Assembly: GCF_030362815.1 (NCBI RefSeq)
Contig: NZ_JAUCGR010000002.1
Span: 620,001-684,000, forward strand
Origin: Cellulomonas edaphi
GTDB lineage: Bacteria > Actinomycetota > Actinomycetes > Actinomycetales > Cellulomonadaceae
DNA length: 64,000 nt
Direction of reading: 5' to 3'
The notes beneath the pieces were generated by a model, which was not told where the DNA came from, did not search any database, and saw nothing but the letters and a program-made list of their open reading frames with translations. Both the position numbers and the translations under genes were made by a program. Below are positions 19,517-29,315 of this stretch, piece by piece. Each line of letters begins with the position of its first letter. Position 1 is the stretch's first letter.

Positions 19517-20487
19517 GCGTGGCTCTTCTCGGTCTGGGTCTCGGTGATGGTCTCGGCGGTGTGTGCCGCCTGGGCGTCCGTGGTGAGCGCGATGAACGCG
19601 TCCTCCAGCCCGCGCGCGGCGATCTCGAGGTCGGTCGCGTCGGTGGCCGTCAGCAGGTGGCGCGCGACGGAGTCCGAGTCGGTGGTGCGGATCAGCACGC
19701 GCTCCCGGCGCACCTCCACGTCGACGACCCCCGGCAGCCCGCGCAGGGCGGCGGCGTCGATGGTCCCCTCGAAGGACGCCGAGACGATCCGCCCGCTGGT
19801 CAGGCTCTTCACCTGCGCCGCCGAGCCGTCGGCGACGATCCTGCCGTGGCTGACCATCACGATGCGGTCCGCGTACGCGTCCGCCTCCTCGAGGTAGTGC
19901 GTCGCGAACAGGATGGTCCGGCCGCGTGCGGCGTCCGCCCGCAGCGCGTTCCAGAAGTCGCGCCGCCCCTCCACGTCCATGCCGGTGGTCGGCTCGTCGA
20001 GCACGATGAGGTCGGGGTCGGGCAGGAGCGCGAGCGCGAACCGCAGCCGCTGCTGCTGGCCGCCGGAGCACTTGCCCACCTTGCGGTCGCCGATGTCGGC
20101 GATGCCCGCCCGCTGCATCACCTCCCGGGCCGGCCGCGTGCCGCCGAAGAACGAGGCCGTGAGCTGGACCGTCTCGAGCACGGTCAGGTCCTTGAGGAGA
20201 CCGCCGCTCTGCATGACGGCCGACACGCGACCGGCAGCGATGGCCTGGCCGGGCTCGAGCCCCAGCACCTGGACGGTGCCCTCGTCCGGGTCGGCGAGCC
20301 CGAGCAGCATGTCGATCGTCGTCGTCTTGCCGGCGCCGTTGGGCCCGAGGAAGGCGACCACCTCACCGGGGCGGACGGCCAGGTCGAGGCCGTCGACGGC
20401 ACGCACGGTGCCGAAGGACTTGCGCAGGCCGCGCAGGTCGAGCGCGAGGGTCCCCGTGGCCGGGGTGTCGAGCAACTGTGAGGTCAT
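19513..20487 (-). CDS. ABC transporter ATP-binding protein (DrrA/NatA type)
   Basis: ATPase powering the ABC-2 permease. The 324 residues include Walker A (GPNGAGKTTT, Lys54), a Q-loop (VMQSGGL), the signature CSGGQQQRL, Walker B (LIVLDEPTTG) and a switch His (FATHYLEEA). The C-terminal 80-residue extension is common in drug-resistance ATPases. It ends in an Ala/Thr/Glu-rich tail. Upstream lie an operator-like palindrome and a strong hairpin shared with the end of glyS. Confidence 0.94.
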   Translation of the reverse strand: MTSQLLDTPATGTLALDLRGLRKSFGTVRAVDGLDLAVRPGEVVAFLGPNGAGKTTTIDMLLGLADPDEGTVQVLGLEPGQAIAAGRVSAVMQSGGLLKDLTVLETVQLTASFFGGTRPAREVMQRAGIADIGDRKVGKCSGGQQQRLRFALALLPDPDLIVLDEPTTGMDVEGRRDFWNALRADAARGRTILFATHYLEEADAYADRIVMVSHGRIVADGSAAQVKSLTSGRIVSASFEGTIDAAALRGLPGVVDVEVRRERVLIRTTDSDSVARHLLTATDATDLEIAARGLEDAFIALTTDAQAAHTAETITETQTEKSHA

Positions 20488-20546
20488 GACTCGATCGTGG
20501 CGGTTCGCGGGAGGTCGCTCCCCCGCCGCGCGTCACCGCCTGGACA

Positions 20547-20558
20547 TGACGGATGTCA
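20547..20558. promoter_or_regulatory. Operator-like site TGAC-N4-GTCA before the ABC exporter operon
   Basis: TGACGGATGTCA has perfect 4-bp arms around four bases; one base further out mismatches and the next pairs again. It lies 60 bases upstream of the ATPase start. A short inverted repeat here suits a NarL-family dimer, so the operon's own response regulator is the likely binder (inference). Confidence 0.35.
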
Positions 20559-20567
20559 CGACTGCGC

Positions 20568-20634
20568 TCTCGAGACCGACAGTCGGCCTCGAGACTGACA
20601 GTCCCAGCGGGTTGGAGCTGTCAGTCTCGAGGCC
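20568..20634. repeat. 17-bp inverted repeat plus a direct copy, downstream of glyS
   Basis: Perfect 17-base arms at 20585-20601 and 20618-20634 (GGCCTCGAGACTGACAG and its complement) flank 16 bases. A third, slightly diverged copy of the left arm (CTCTCGAGACCGACAG) starts at 20568, and a fourth fragment (ATCAGTCT) follows at 20639. The stem begins 28 bases past the glyS stop and may be its terminator, but the extra direct copy is not needed for that and suggests a protein-binding site. Confidence 0.6.
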
Positions 20635-20662
20635 AGGTATCAGTCTTGATCCTCCGGCAGGG

Positions 20663-22048
20663 TCAGGCCCCGACCAGCCGGGCGCCGAGGTAGGCGCTCA
20701 CCTGGTCGAGCGAGACGCGCTCCTGGCTCATGTCGTCGCGGTGCCGGATCGTCACCGCCTGGTCGTCGAGCGTGTCGAAGTCGACCGTGATGCAGAACGG
20801 CGTGCCGATCTCGTCCTGACGGCGGTAGCGACGACCGATGGCGCCCGCGTCGTCGAAGTCGACGTTCCAGCTGCGGCGCAACTCGGCGGCCAGGTCGCGC
20901 GCCTTGGGCGAGAGCGACTCGTTGCGCGACAGCGGAAGCACCGCCGCCTTGACGGGCGCGAGGCGCGGGTCGAGCTTGAGCACGACGCGGGTGTCGACGC
21001 CGCCCTTGGTGTTGGGCGCCTCGTCCTCCGTGTAGGACTCGACGAGGAACGCCATGAGCGAGCGGGTCAGACCGGCCGCGGGCTCGATCACGTACGGGAC
21101 GTACCGCTCGTTCTTGGCCTGGTCGAAGAACGACAGGTCCTGGCCCGAGTGCTCGGTGTGCGTCGTCAGGTCGAAGTCGGTGCGGTTCGCGATGCCCTCG
21201 AGCTCGCCCCACTCGCTGCCCTGGAAGCCGAACCGGTACTCGATGTCGACGGTGCGCTTCGAGTAGTGCGACAGCTTCTCGGCGGGGTGCTCGTAGTGGC
21301 GCAGGTTGTCGCGCGCGATGCCCAGATCCGTGTACCACTCGGTGCGCAGGTCGATCCAGTACTGGTGCCAGGTCTCGTCGGTGCCGGGCTCGACGAAGAA
21401 CTCCATCTCCATCTGCTCGAACTCGCGCGTCCGGAAGATGAAGTTGCCGGGCGTGATCTCGTTGCGGAACGACTTGCCGATCTGGCCGATGCCGAACGGC
21501 GGGCGCATGCGGGCCGTCGAGTACACGTTCTTGAAGTTCACGAAGATGCCCTGCGCCGTCTCGGGCCGCAGGTAGTGCAGGCCGGACTCGTCCTCGACCG
21601 GGCCGAGGTACGTCTTGAGCATCATGTTGAAGTCGCGCGGCTCGGTCCACTGCCCCCGCGTGCCGCAGTTCGGGCACGCGATGTCCGCCAGGCCGTGCTC
21701 CGGAGCCCGGCCCTTCTTCTCCTCGTACTCCTCGAGCATGTGGTCTTCGCGGAACCGCTTGTGGCAGTGCAGGCACTCGGTGAGCGGGTCGGTGAACACC
21801 CCGACGTGGCCCGACGCGACCCACGTCTGCCGCGGGAGGATCACCGAGGAGTCGAGGCCGACGATGTCGTCGCGGCTGGTCACCATCGCGCGCCACCACT
21901 GGCGCTTGATGTTCTCCTTCAGCTCCACGCCCAGCGGTCCGTAGTCCCACGCGGATCGGGTGCCTCCGTAGATCTCACCGCTCGGGAAGACGAAGCCTCG
22001 GCGCTTGGCGAGGGAGACGACGGAATCCAGCCGGGACGGTGCAGCCAC
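20663..22048 (-). CDS. glyS: Glycyl-tRNA synthetase (single-chain, dimeric type)
   Basis: Charges tRNA-Gly. The 461-residue class II synthetase has the N-terminal motif [18 protein letters not shown], zinc-like CxxC pairs (CLHC, CPNC), and motif 2 ([20 protein letters not shown]). Motif 3 lies near [10 protein letters not shown], and the C-terminal anticodon-binding domain begins around residue 360. This is the alpha2 type, not the alpha/beta type. The GTG start at 22048 is supported by GGAG about ten bases upstream. It is monocistronic. Confidence 0.96.
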   Translation of the reverse strand: MAAPSRLDSVVSLAKRRGFVFPSGEIYGGTRSAWDYGPLGVELKENIKRQWWRAMVTSRDDIVGLDSSVILPRQTWVASGHVGVFTDPLTECLHCHKRFREDHMLEEYEEKKGRAPEHGLADIACPNCGTRGQWTEPRDFNMMLKTYLGPVEDESGLHYLRPETAQGIFVNFKNVYSTARMRPPFGIGQIGKSFRNEITPGNFIFRTREFEQMEMEFFVEPGTDETWHQYWIDLRTEWYTDLGIARDNLRHYEHPAEKLSHYSKRTVDIEYRFGFQGSEWGELEGIANRTDFDLTTHTEHSGQDLSFFDQAKNERYVPYVIEPAAGLTRSLMAFLVESYTEDEAPNTKGGVDTRVVLKLDPRLAPVKAAVLPLSRNESLSPKARDLAAELRRSWNVDFDDAGAIGRRYRRQDEIGTPFCITVDFDTLDDQAVTIRHRDDMSQERVSLDQVSAYLGARLVGA

Positions 22049-22194
22049 GAGAGTTCACTCCAGGGGGTGGGCCCGCTGCTGGGTGCGGCGGGCGATCGAC
22101 CGCGACCGGATGCCGCGGGATGAGCCCGCTCAGGCTACCCGTGGGATGCGTGCGGCACGACGCGCATTCCGGGCGCGGCGGGACGCTCCGCCCC

Positions 22195-22200
22195 TACGAT
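22195..22200 (+). promoter_or_regulatory. TANNNT -10 box of the 22207 membrane-protein gene (leaderless type)
   Basis: TACGAT, 6 bases before the GTG of the next gene, without a Shine-Dalgarno sequence. Confidence 0.4.
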
Positions 22201-22206
22201 CGGCGG

Positions 22207-22866
22207 GTGAACGACGATCCGATGGACGGATTCGGGCTCGGCGGCCTGTCGCTCGTCGCCGCGCTCATCGTGCTCTTCCTCTTCGCGATGGCGCGCTCGC
22301 ACGCGACGTACTGGGCCGGCCGAGGCGTGGTGCGCGGCGCCCACACCGTGCACGAGACCGATCACGGCTTCGCCTGGTGGCGCTCGATGATCACGCGCCT
22401 GGAGGCGTGGACCAACACCAACGCTGCGCAGCGCGGCCTTGACCTGGTGCGCGGCTGGGGCCCGATCGCCGTGACCATCGCCTTCGTCATGTTCGGCCTC
22501 CAGACGGCGATCTTCGCCTCCGCGGGCCTCATCCAGATGAAGTACACCCGCTTCACGGTGGCGACCATCCCCGGCGCCATCGTCTGGGCGATCATCTGGG
22601 CCACCGTCGGCGTCGGCGCCGTGTGGGGGGCGATCAAGCTGTTCGCCGCCTCGCCGATCGCGTTCACCGCCGTGGTCGGCGTCCTCGCGCTCGTGGTCGC
22701 GTGGTGGGTGCGGCGGCGCCTGCTGCGGCAGTCTCGCAGGCAGTCTCGCGGGCAGGCGATCGCGGCCGGCCCTGGGAGCGGCCGCGAGCCCTCTGCCCAC
22801 ATCGGGCGGCACGTCTCGCCGGACGTCGCGGACGGGCCCGCCGACCGCCGCGAGCCTCAGCCGTGA
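22207..22866 (+). CDS. Membrane protein, DedA/VTT-like
   Basis: A 219-residue protein with a first helix at about 13-28, three or four more between 90 and 180, and a basic, disordered tail. The segment RFTVATIPGAIVWAIIWATVGVGAVWG resembles the C-terminal half of DedA-family (VTT) proteins, where an Arg and a Pro-Gly precede re-entrant helices. The protein looks shorter than full DedA members, so the assignment is tentative. The GTG at 22207 is preferred because TACGAT ends 6 bases upstream. Its 3' end overlaps the convergent VOC gene by 10 bases. Confidence 0.7.
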   Translation: MNDDPMDGFGLGGLSLVAALIVLFLFAMARSHATYWAGRGVVRGAHTVHETDHGFAWWRSMITRLEAWTNTNAAQRGLDLVRGWGPIAVTIAFVMFGLQTAIFASAGLIQMKYTRFTVATIPGAIVWAIIWATVGVGAVWGAIKLFAASPIAFTAVVGVLALVVAWWVRRRLLRQSRRQSRGQAIAAGPGSGREPSAHIGRHVSPDVADGPADRREPQP

Positions 22867-23210
22867 GGTCCTGACAGGCAGAACTGGTTCCCGTCGGGAT
22901 CGGTCAGCACCACCCAGCGCCAGCCGCCCTCCTCGTGCCGGGCGACGAACGTGGCGCCCTCCGCGACGAGCCGCTCGATCTCGGCGTCGTGGTCCGAGGC
23001 CGACAGGTCGAGGTGGATGCGATTCTTGCCCGGGGTCGGGTCCTCGACCTGCTGGAACCCGAGGATGGGACCCGTGCCGGACGGGTGCACCACGACGAAG
23101 CCGTCCCCCATCGCGTCGTCGAGCCTGCCGTCCGTCTGCCGGGCCCACCATCGCGCCAACGTGGGCGCATCGGTGGTGTCGAACGTGATCATCCCCAGTG
23201 AGATCGTCAT
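22857..23210 (-). CDS. VOC-superfamily (glyoxalase/bleomycin resistance-like) protein
   Basis: A 117-residue single-domain protein of the vicinal oxygen chelate fold: MITFDTTDAPTLARWWARQT at the N-terminus, RIHLDLSA in the middle and TDPDGNQFCLS at the C-terminus, all typical of small actinobacterial VOC proteins. The DPDGN segment marks the end of the second beta-alpha-beta module. Catalytic activity is uncertain and the ligand unknown. TAGGTT lies 6 bases before the ATG. It is monocistronic. Confidence 0.85.
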   Translation of the reverse strand: MTISLGMITFDTTDAPTLARWWARQTDGRLDDAMGDGFVVVHPSGTGPILGFQQVEDPTPGKNRIHLDLSASDHDAEIERLVAEGATFVARHEEGGWRWVVLTDPDGNQFCLSGPHG

Positions 23211-23216
23211 GACGGC

Positions 23217-23222
23217 AACCTA
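23217..23222 (-). promoter_or_regulatory. TANNNT -10 box of the VOC gene (leaderless type)
   Basis: TAGGTT on the minus strand, 6 bases before the ATG, with no Shine-Dalgarno sequence. Confidence 0.4.
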
Positions 23223-23285
23223 GCGAAGCGCTCGGACAGCTGGACCCGAACCTGGTGGCTCACGTGCCGCGATGCTGCACCGCGC

Positions 23286-24074
23286 TCACGACGGCCGGTC
23301 CACCGCGCCGCCGTACCGCCGGTCGCGACGGGCGTACTCCTCGACCGCGCGCCACAGGTGGCGCCGGTCCACATCGGGCCAGGGCTCGTCGAGGAACACC
23401 ATCTCCGCGTACGCGGCCTGCCAGATCATGAAGTTGGACGTGCGCTGCTCGCCCGACGACCGCAGGAACAGGTCGACGTCCGGCAGGTCGGGCTCGTCGA
23501 GGTACCGCGCGAAGACCTTCTCGGTGATCCGGTCGGCGTTGACCTTGCCGGCCGCGACGTCGCGCGCGAGGGCCTGCGCCGCGTCGGCGATCTCGGCGCG
23601 ACCGCCGTAGTTCACACACATCGTCAGCGTGCAGGTCGAGTTGCCGCGCGTACGCTCCTCCGCGGTCTCGAGCTCGCTGATGACGGAGCGCCACAGCCGC
23701 GGGCGCCGGCCCGCCCAGCGCACGCGTACGCCCCAGGAGTCCATGAGGTCACGGCGACGGCGCAGCACGTCACGGTTGAAGCCCATGAGGAAGCGCACCT
23801 CGTCGGGCGACCGTGACCAGTTCTCCGTGGAGAACGCGTACGCGGAGACGTACTCGACGCCCACCTCGATGGCACCGGCGACGACGTCGAGCAGCGACGC
23901 CTCACCGGCCCGGTGGCCCTCGACGCGGGGCAGGCCGCGCGCGTTGGCCCACCGCCCGTTGCCGTCCATGACCACCGCGACGTGCCGCGGCACGAACTGC
24001 TTCGGGATCTCCGGGGGGCGGGCGCCCGAGGGATGCGGATAGGGGGCAACGACGTCGTGGGGCACGAGCGCCAT
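23286..24074 (-). CDS. uppS: Isoprenyl transferase (undecaprenyl/decaprenyl diphosphate synthase)
   Basis: Builds the long cis-polyprenyl diphosphate carrier for cell-wall synthesis. The 262 residues show the cis-prenyltransferase signatures: [13 protein letters not shown] (Asp37), [19 protein letters not shown], and the C-terminal [24 protein letters not shown] segment with the conserved Arg, Ser and Trp. An N-terminal extension of 30 residues precedes the core. It follows recO by 28 bases on the same strand, the standard actinobacterial recO-uppS pair. The ATG at 24074 has a GGGAG Shine-Dalgarno sequence. Confidence 0.95.
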   Translation of the reverse strand: MALVPHDVVAPYPHPSGARPPEIPKQFVPRHVAVVMDGNGRWANARGLPRVEGHRAGEASLLDVVAGAIEVGVEYVSAYAFSTENWSRSPDEVRFLMGFNRDVLRRRRDLMDSWGVRVRWAGRRPRLWRSVISELETAEERTRGNSTCTLTMCVNYGGRAEIADAAQALARDVAAGKVNADRITEKVFARYLDEPDLPDVDLFLRSSGEQRTSNFMIWQAAYAEMVFLDEPWPDVDRRHLWRAVEEYARRDRRYGGAVDRPS

Positions 24075-24102
24075 TGTGCCGCTCCCGCCTACCGCCGGAG
24101 GG

Positions 24103-24834
24103 TCACACGCGCTCGACCATCGGCAGCGAGCGCAGCTGTCGCTCGAGGTGGAACTGGCTGTATGCGGCCACGAGCCCGTTGCCCTCGCCGCGGTGCCGCT
24201 CCGCGCTCGCGTCGGCCACGGCCCAGTCCCCCACCAGCAGGGAGGCCAGCAGCGCGAAGGTCTCGGGTGCGGGTGATGCCGCGCCCGGTGGCCGGCAGCG
24301 CGCGCACACCGCGCCGCCCGAGGCGATGGCGAACGCGTGGTGCGGGCCGGGTTCGCCGCACCGGGCGCAGTCCGTGAAGGACGGCGCCCAGCCCGCGATG
24401 GCCAGCGCGCGCAGCAGGTAGGAGTCGAGCACCAGGCCGGGGGCGTGCTCACGCGTGGACAGCGCGCGCACGGCGCCCACGAGCAGCCAGTACTGCTGGA
24501 CCGCCGGCTCGCGCTCGGCCTCCACCAGCCTGTCCGCGGTCTCGAGCATCACGGTCCCGGCGGTGTAGAGCGTGTAGTCCTCGCACACGGCACGGCCGTA
24601 GGAGCCGATCGTCTCGGCCTGCGTCACGATGTCGAGGTTGCGGCCCGTGGACAGCTGCAGGTCCACGTGCATGAACGGCTCGAGCCGCGAGCCGAACCGC
24701 GAGGAGGTGCGGCGGACGCCCTTGCCGACCGCGCGCACCTTGCCGTGCGTGCGGGTCAGGAGGGTCACGATGCGGTCGGCCTCCCCCAGCTTGTGGGTGC
24801 GCAGCACGATCGCCTCGTCGCGGTAGAGGCTCAC
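24103..24834 (-). CDS. recO: DNA repair protein RecO
   Basis: Recombination mediator that helps load RecA with RecR. The 243-residue protein has the N-terminal OB-fold ([27 protein letters not shown]) and a helical C-terminal half. A zinc-like Cys cluster reads CARCGEP with CARC 22 residues later. The GTG start at 24834 fits the family N-terminus ([10 protein letters not shown]). GACAAT ends 6 bases upstream and may be a leaderless -10, although a GGGAG also overlaps. It is the first gene of the recO-uppS pair. Confidence 0.93.
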   Translation of the reverse strand: MSLYRDEAIVLRTHKLGEADRIVTLLTRTHGKVRAVGKGVRRTSSRFGSRLEPFMHVDLQLSTGRNLDIVTQAETIGSYGRAVCEDYTLYTAGTVMLETADRLVEAEREPAVQQYWLLVGAVRALSTREHAPGLVLDSYLLRALAIAGWAPSFTDCARCGEPGPHHAFAIASGGAVCARCRPPGAASPAPETFALLASLLVGDWAVADASAERHRGEGNGLVAAYSQFHLERQLRSLPMVERV

Positions 24835-24894
24835 GCTCCCATTGTCGCCCCGTGCACCCACAGACGACGTCGGCGCGCGGGGACGGACCCCTGG

Positions 24895-25557
24895 TCAGCG
24901 CGGAGCGCGGGTGAAGACGTGGTGCACGACACCCGTGGGTGAGGCGACGGTCTCGATCGCGAACCGCTCCTCGAGACCCTCGAGCCCGTCCCACAGCCGC
25001 ACCCCGCGCCCGAGCACGATCGGCACGACGACGACGTGCAGGTGGTCGACGAGGTCCGCCTCGAGGAAGGCGCGGACCACCGACGGTCCACCGCCGAGCC
25101 GGACGTCGAGCCCGCCCGCCAGCTCCGTCGCCAGCGCGAGCGCCTCGTGCGGGCTCGCGTCGCGGAACATGAACGTGGTCTCCCCCAGCACGAGGTCCGG
25201 GCGCGGATGGTGGGTGAGCACGACGACGGGCGAGTGGAAGGGCGGCTCCTCGCCCCACCAGCCCTGCCACGCCTCGTCGGGCCAGGGGCCGGTCTGCGGA
25301 CCGAACTTGCCGCGTCCCATGATCTCCGCGCCGATACCGACGTTCGTCGCGGCGGCGAACGCGTCGTCGACACCGGTCGTGCCGAGACCCTCCGCCTCGG
25401 AGTCGTGGCCCGTCATGCTGACGAAGGTCCGCGTGGGGAAGAACCACTGCATCAGGCGCGGCCCGGCGTGCCCGAACGGAGCCTCGGTCGTGCGGCCCTC
25501 CCCCGTGGCGAAGCCGTCGAGGGAGACTGCGAGCGCGTGGACCCGAAGCTTCGTCAT
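24895..25557 (-). CDS. Dihydrofolate reductase-family (RibD C-terminal) protein
   Basis: NADPH-dependent reductase fold of 220 residues, in the group often annotated as dihydrofolate-reductase-like. Family signatures are the N-terminal LAVSLDGFATG, the central MGRGKFGP, LTHHPRPDL and LGGGPSVVRAFLEADLVDHLHVVVVPIVLGRG. The last of these matches the RibD C-terminal domain. Its role is unknown; pyrimidine or pteridine reduction is only a guess. TACGGT lies 6 bases before the ATG. It is monocistronic, between recO and leuA. Confidence 0.87.
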   Translation of the reverse strand: MTKLRVHALAVSLDGFATGEGRTTEAPFGHAGPRLMQWFFPTRTFVSMTGHDSEAEGLGTTGVDDAFAAATNVGIGAEIMGRGKFGPQTGPWPDEAWQGWWGEEPPFHSPVVVLTHHPRPDLVLGETTFMFRDASPHEALALATELAGGLDVRLGGGPSVVRAFLEADLVDHLHVVVVPIVLGRGVRLWDGLEGLEERFAIETVASPTGVVHHVFTRAPR

Positions 25558-25563
25558 CGCGTC

Positions 25564-25569
25564 ACCGTA
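25564..25569 (-). promoter_or_regulatory. TANNNT -10 box of the RibD-like reductase gene (leaderless type)
   Basis: TACGGT on the minus strand, 6 bases before the ATG, with no Shine-Dalgarno sequence. Confidence 0.4.
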
Positions 25570-25587
25570 GCGGGCGTGTCACCGCAG

Positions 25588-25663
25588 ACTCGCGCCGCCG
25601 AGCCCAGAGCCCACGACCGTCGAGGGTGGTGACGGCGAGTGGTCGAGGATCGGCGGCGCGAGT
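25588..25663 (-). terminator. 14-bp inverted repeat downstream of leuA
   Basis: Perfect 14-base arms ACTCGCGCCGCCGA (25588-25601) and its complement (25650-25663) surround 48 bases that contain a smaller CCGTC/GACGG stem. It lies 92 bases after the leuA stop and ahead of the reductase promoter, so it probably ends the leuA transcript. No T-run. I see nothing else in the 198-base gap. Confidence 0.45.
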
Positions 25664-25755
25664 GTGCGCACGGCGTGCGTCGGGGTCGCCGACGAGGACC
25701 GCGCGCGCCGGAGCGGCGGCGGTGTGCGCGCCCCGGCAGGCCGGGAGCGCGGGAC

Positions 25756-27666
<1,911 letters not shown>

Positions 27667-27674
27667 TCAGGGTG

Positions 27675-27863
27675 CGGAGCACAAACCGACCAGCGCGGAG
27701 CACAAACCGACCCGCGCGGGGCGCGGAGCACAACCCGACCAGCGCGGGGCGCGGAGCACAACCCGACCAGCGCGGGGCGCGGAGCACAAACCGACCAGCG
27801 CGGGGCGCGGAGCACAAACCGACCAGCGCGGGGCGCGGAGCACAAACCGACCCGCGCGGGGCG
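27675..27863. repeat. Tandem array, seven copies, unit mostly 28 bp
   Basis: The core CGGAGCACAA(A/C)CCGACC starts at 27675, 27696, 27724, 27752, 27780, 27808 and 27836: one 21-bp step, then five exact 28-bp steps. The linker is (A/C)GCGCGGGGCG. A degenerate eighth copy (GCGCAGCGCGAACC) runs to the end of the PQQ-type gene. A 28-bp period breaks the reading frame, so it is not coding. It fills most of the 348-base gap between that gene and leuA, directly behind the leuA promoter. There are no spacers, so it is not a CRISPR array. Confidence 0.9.
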
Positions 27864-27876
27864 CAGCGCGAACCGC

Positions 27877-29283
27877 TCAGCGCAGCGCGACCAGGCGGTC
27901 CGTGCTGAGGGCGTACAGCTCGGCGCCCAAGCGCACCACACGCCGGGTGCCCGTGGGCAGCGCCACCTGCCACTCCCGATCGCCGTCGGCGAGCCGCAAC
28001 GCCGCCATGCCCGACTCGCTGCCGGGCAGGTTCACCAGCACGGCCACCCTGTCGCCGTCGGAGAACGCCGAACGCGACTCGACCCCGGCGGGCCGCTGCC
28101 ACACCCGCTCGCCCGACGCCGCGTCGAGCCCGACCAAGGAGCCGTTGCGCTCGACCACCACGCGGCCGCCGGCGTCGGCCACCACCCAGCCCGCGGGCTC
28201 GGCGGCGCGCCAGAGCGGCGCGGCGCCGTCGGTGTAGGCGCGGACGCCGACGCCGCCCCGAGTCGCCTCGACCGTGAGCACGCGCGGCGAGGCGGGGTCG
28301 TGCACCGCAGGGATCACCGCCTCGCCCCTCGCCGTGCGCACCACCCTGCCGGCGCCGTCCATGAGCACCGACGTGGCCGAGACGCCACCCGCGCGGGACT
28401 CGAACCGCGTGCGCACGTACACGCCGTCGGGGCGCAGCCGCACGAGGTCGTCGCTGATCGCGACCGGCAGGGGGTGGCCGTCGGCTGCGTCGATCGCCAT
28501 CTGCGCCGGGAAGGAGGAAGCGACGACAACCCGTCCCGCGACGGCCAGCCCGATGTTGCCGGTCGCGCGCGGGTGCGCCCGATCCGACGGCGGCGTCGTC
28601 CACTCCTGGGCACCGCTGGTGGGATCCACGCGCACCACGCCCATGCCCGCGGGTACCCACCCAGCGAGCACGACGTCGTCGTCCACGGCCTCGATCTCGA
28701 CCCACCGCCCCTGCACTGGGTGATCGGCGAGCACGCGCCCCGTCCCGACGTCGACGAGCACGACGCGCGAGGGGGGTCGCTCACCCCGCCCGCGCAGCCC
28801 GACGATGCAGGCCAGGCGCGCCGCGCTCTCGACGCAGCCCTGCACCGGGGCGGCCGTGGTGCCGATCGCCTCGGTGCGCCACAACGGCTTTCCGGTGACC
28901 ACGTCGAGCCCGGCCAGGTGCAGCACCGGGGAGTCCTGCGCCACCACCACGACGTCGCCCACCAGGACGGGCGCCATCGCCGACGCCGCCGGCGCGCTCC
29001 ACCGCTCCCGGGGTGCGCGCGCGAGCGAGTGCACGGCGCCGTCGAACGCGGCGGGCTCCAGCACCGCGACACGTTCGCGGTCGGCCGCCACGTGCGGGGC
29101 GACGAGCACGAATCCGACGAGCAGACCCACGGCGAGCGTGCCCGCGACCGCCGCGAGCACCGGCCGCCGGCGCGCCCAGCCCCACAGCGGCCCGCGCGCG
29201 CCCCGAGACCGAGCGGCGGCGCCGTCCTCGACCTCGTCCAGCTCGACCACGCTCACCGTGGGCTCCCGGCCGTTGGGCCTCAT
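27877..29283 (-). CDS. Membrane-anchored PQQ-type beta-propeller protein
   Basis: A 468-residue protein with an acidic N-terminus, one membrane helix (about residues 40-62, VLAAVAGTLAVGLLVGFVLVAP) and a large extracellular domain. That domain contains repeated PQQ-like blades such as AGLDVVTGKPLWRT, VRVDPTSGAQEWTT, VGLDAASGERVWQ and LRLADGDREWQ. Such propellers bind proteins or ligands rather than catalyse. It is the last gene of the nine-gene phospho-signalling operon, 32 bases after the RDD-FHA gene. The ATG at 29283 was chosen because the upstream extension is arginine-rich and lies over that gene. Function unknown. Confidence 0.83.
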   Translation of the reverse strand: MRPNGREPTVSVVELDEVEDGAAARSRGARGPLWGWARRRPVLAAVAGTLAVGLLVGFVLVAPHVAADRERVAVLEPAAFDGAVHSLARAPRERWSAPAASAMAPVLVGDVVVVAQDSPVLHLAGLDVVTGKPLWRTEAIGTTAAPVQGCVESAARLACIVGLRGRGERPPSRVVLVDVGTGRVLADHPVQGRWVEIEAVDDDVVLAGWVPAGMGVVRVDPTSGAQEWTTPPSDRAHPRATGNIGLAVAGRVVVASSFPAQMAIDAADGHPLPVAISDDLVRLRPDGVYVRTRFESRAGGVSATSVLMDGAGRVVRTARGEAVIPAVHDPASPRVLTVEATRGGVGVRAYTDGAAPLWRAAEPAGWVVADAGGRVVVERNGSLVGLDAASGERVWQRPAGVESRSAFSDGDRVAVLVNLPGSESGMAALRLADGDREWQVALPTGTRRVVRLGAELYALSTDRLVALR

Positions 29284-29315
29284 CCCCGCACCGTACGTCC
29301 GCGCAGCCGTCCGCG

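Noticed and set aside
22857..22866. Frameshift or gene fusion at the overlap of the membrane-protein and VOC genes
   Set aside because: The genes are on opposite strands and simply overlap tail to tail by 10 bases; both have family-typical ends.
27675..27863. CRISPR array
   Set aside because: The repeated units abut one another with identical linkers; there are no unique spacers and no cas genes in the window.
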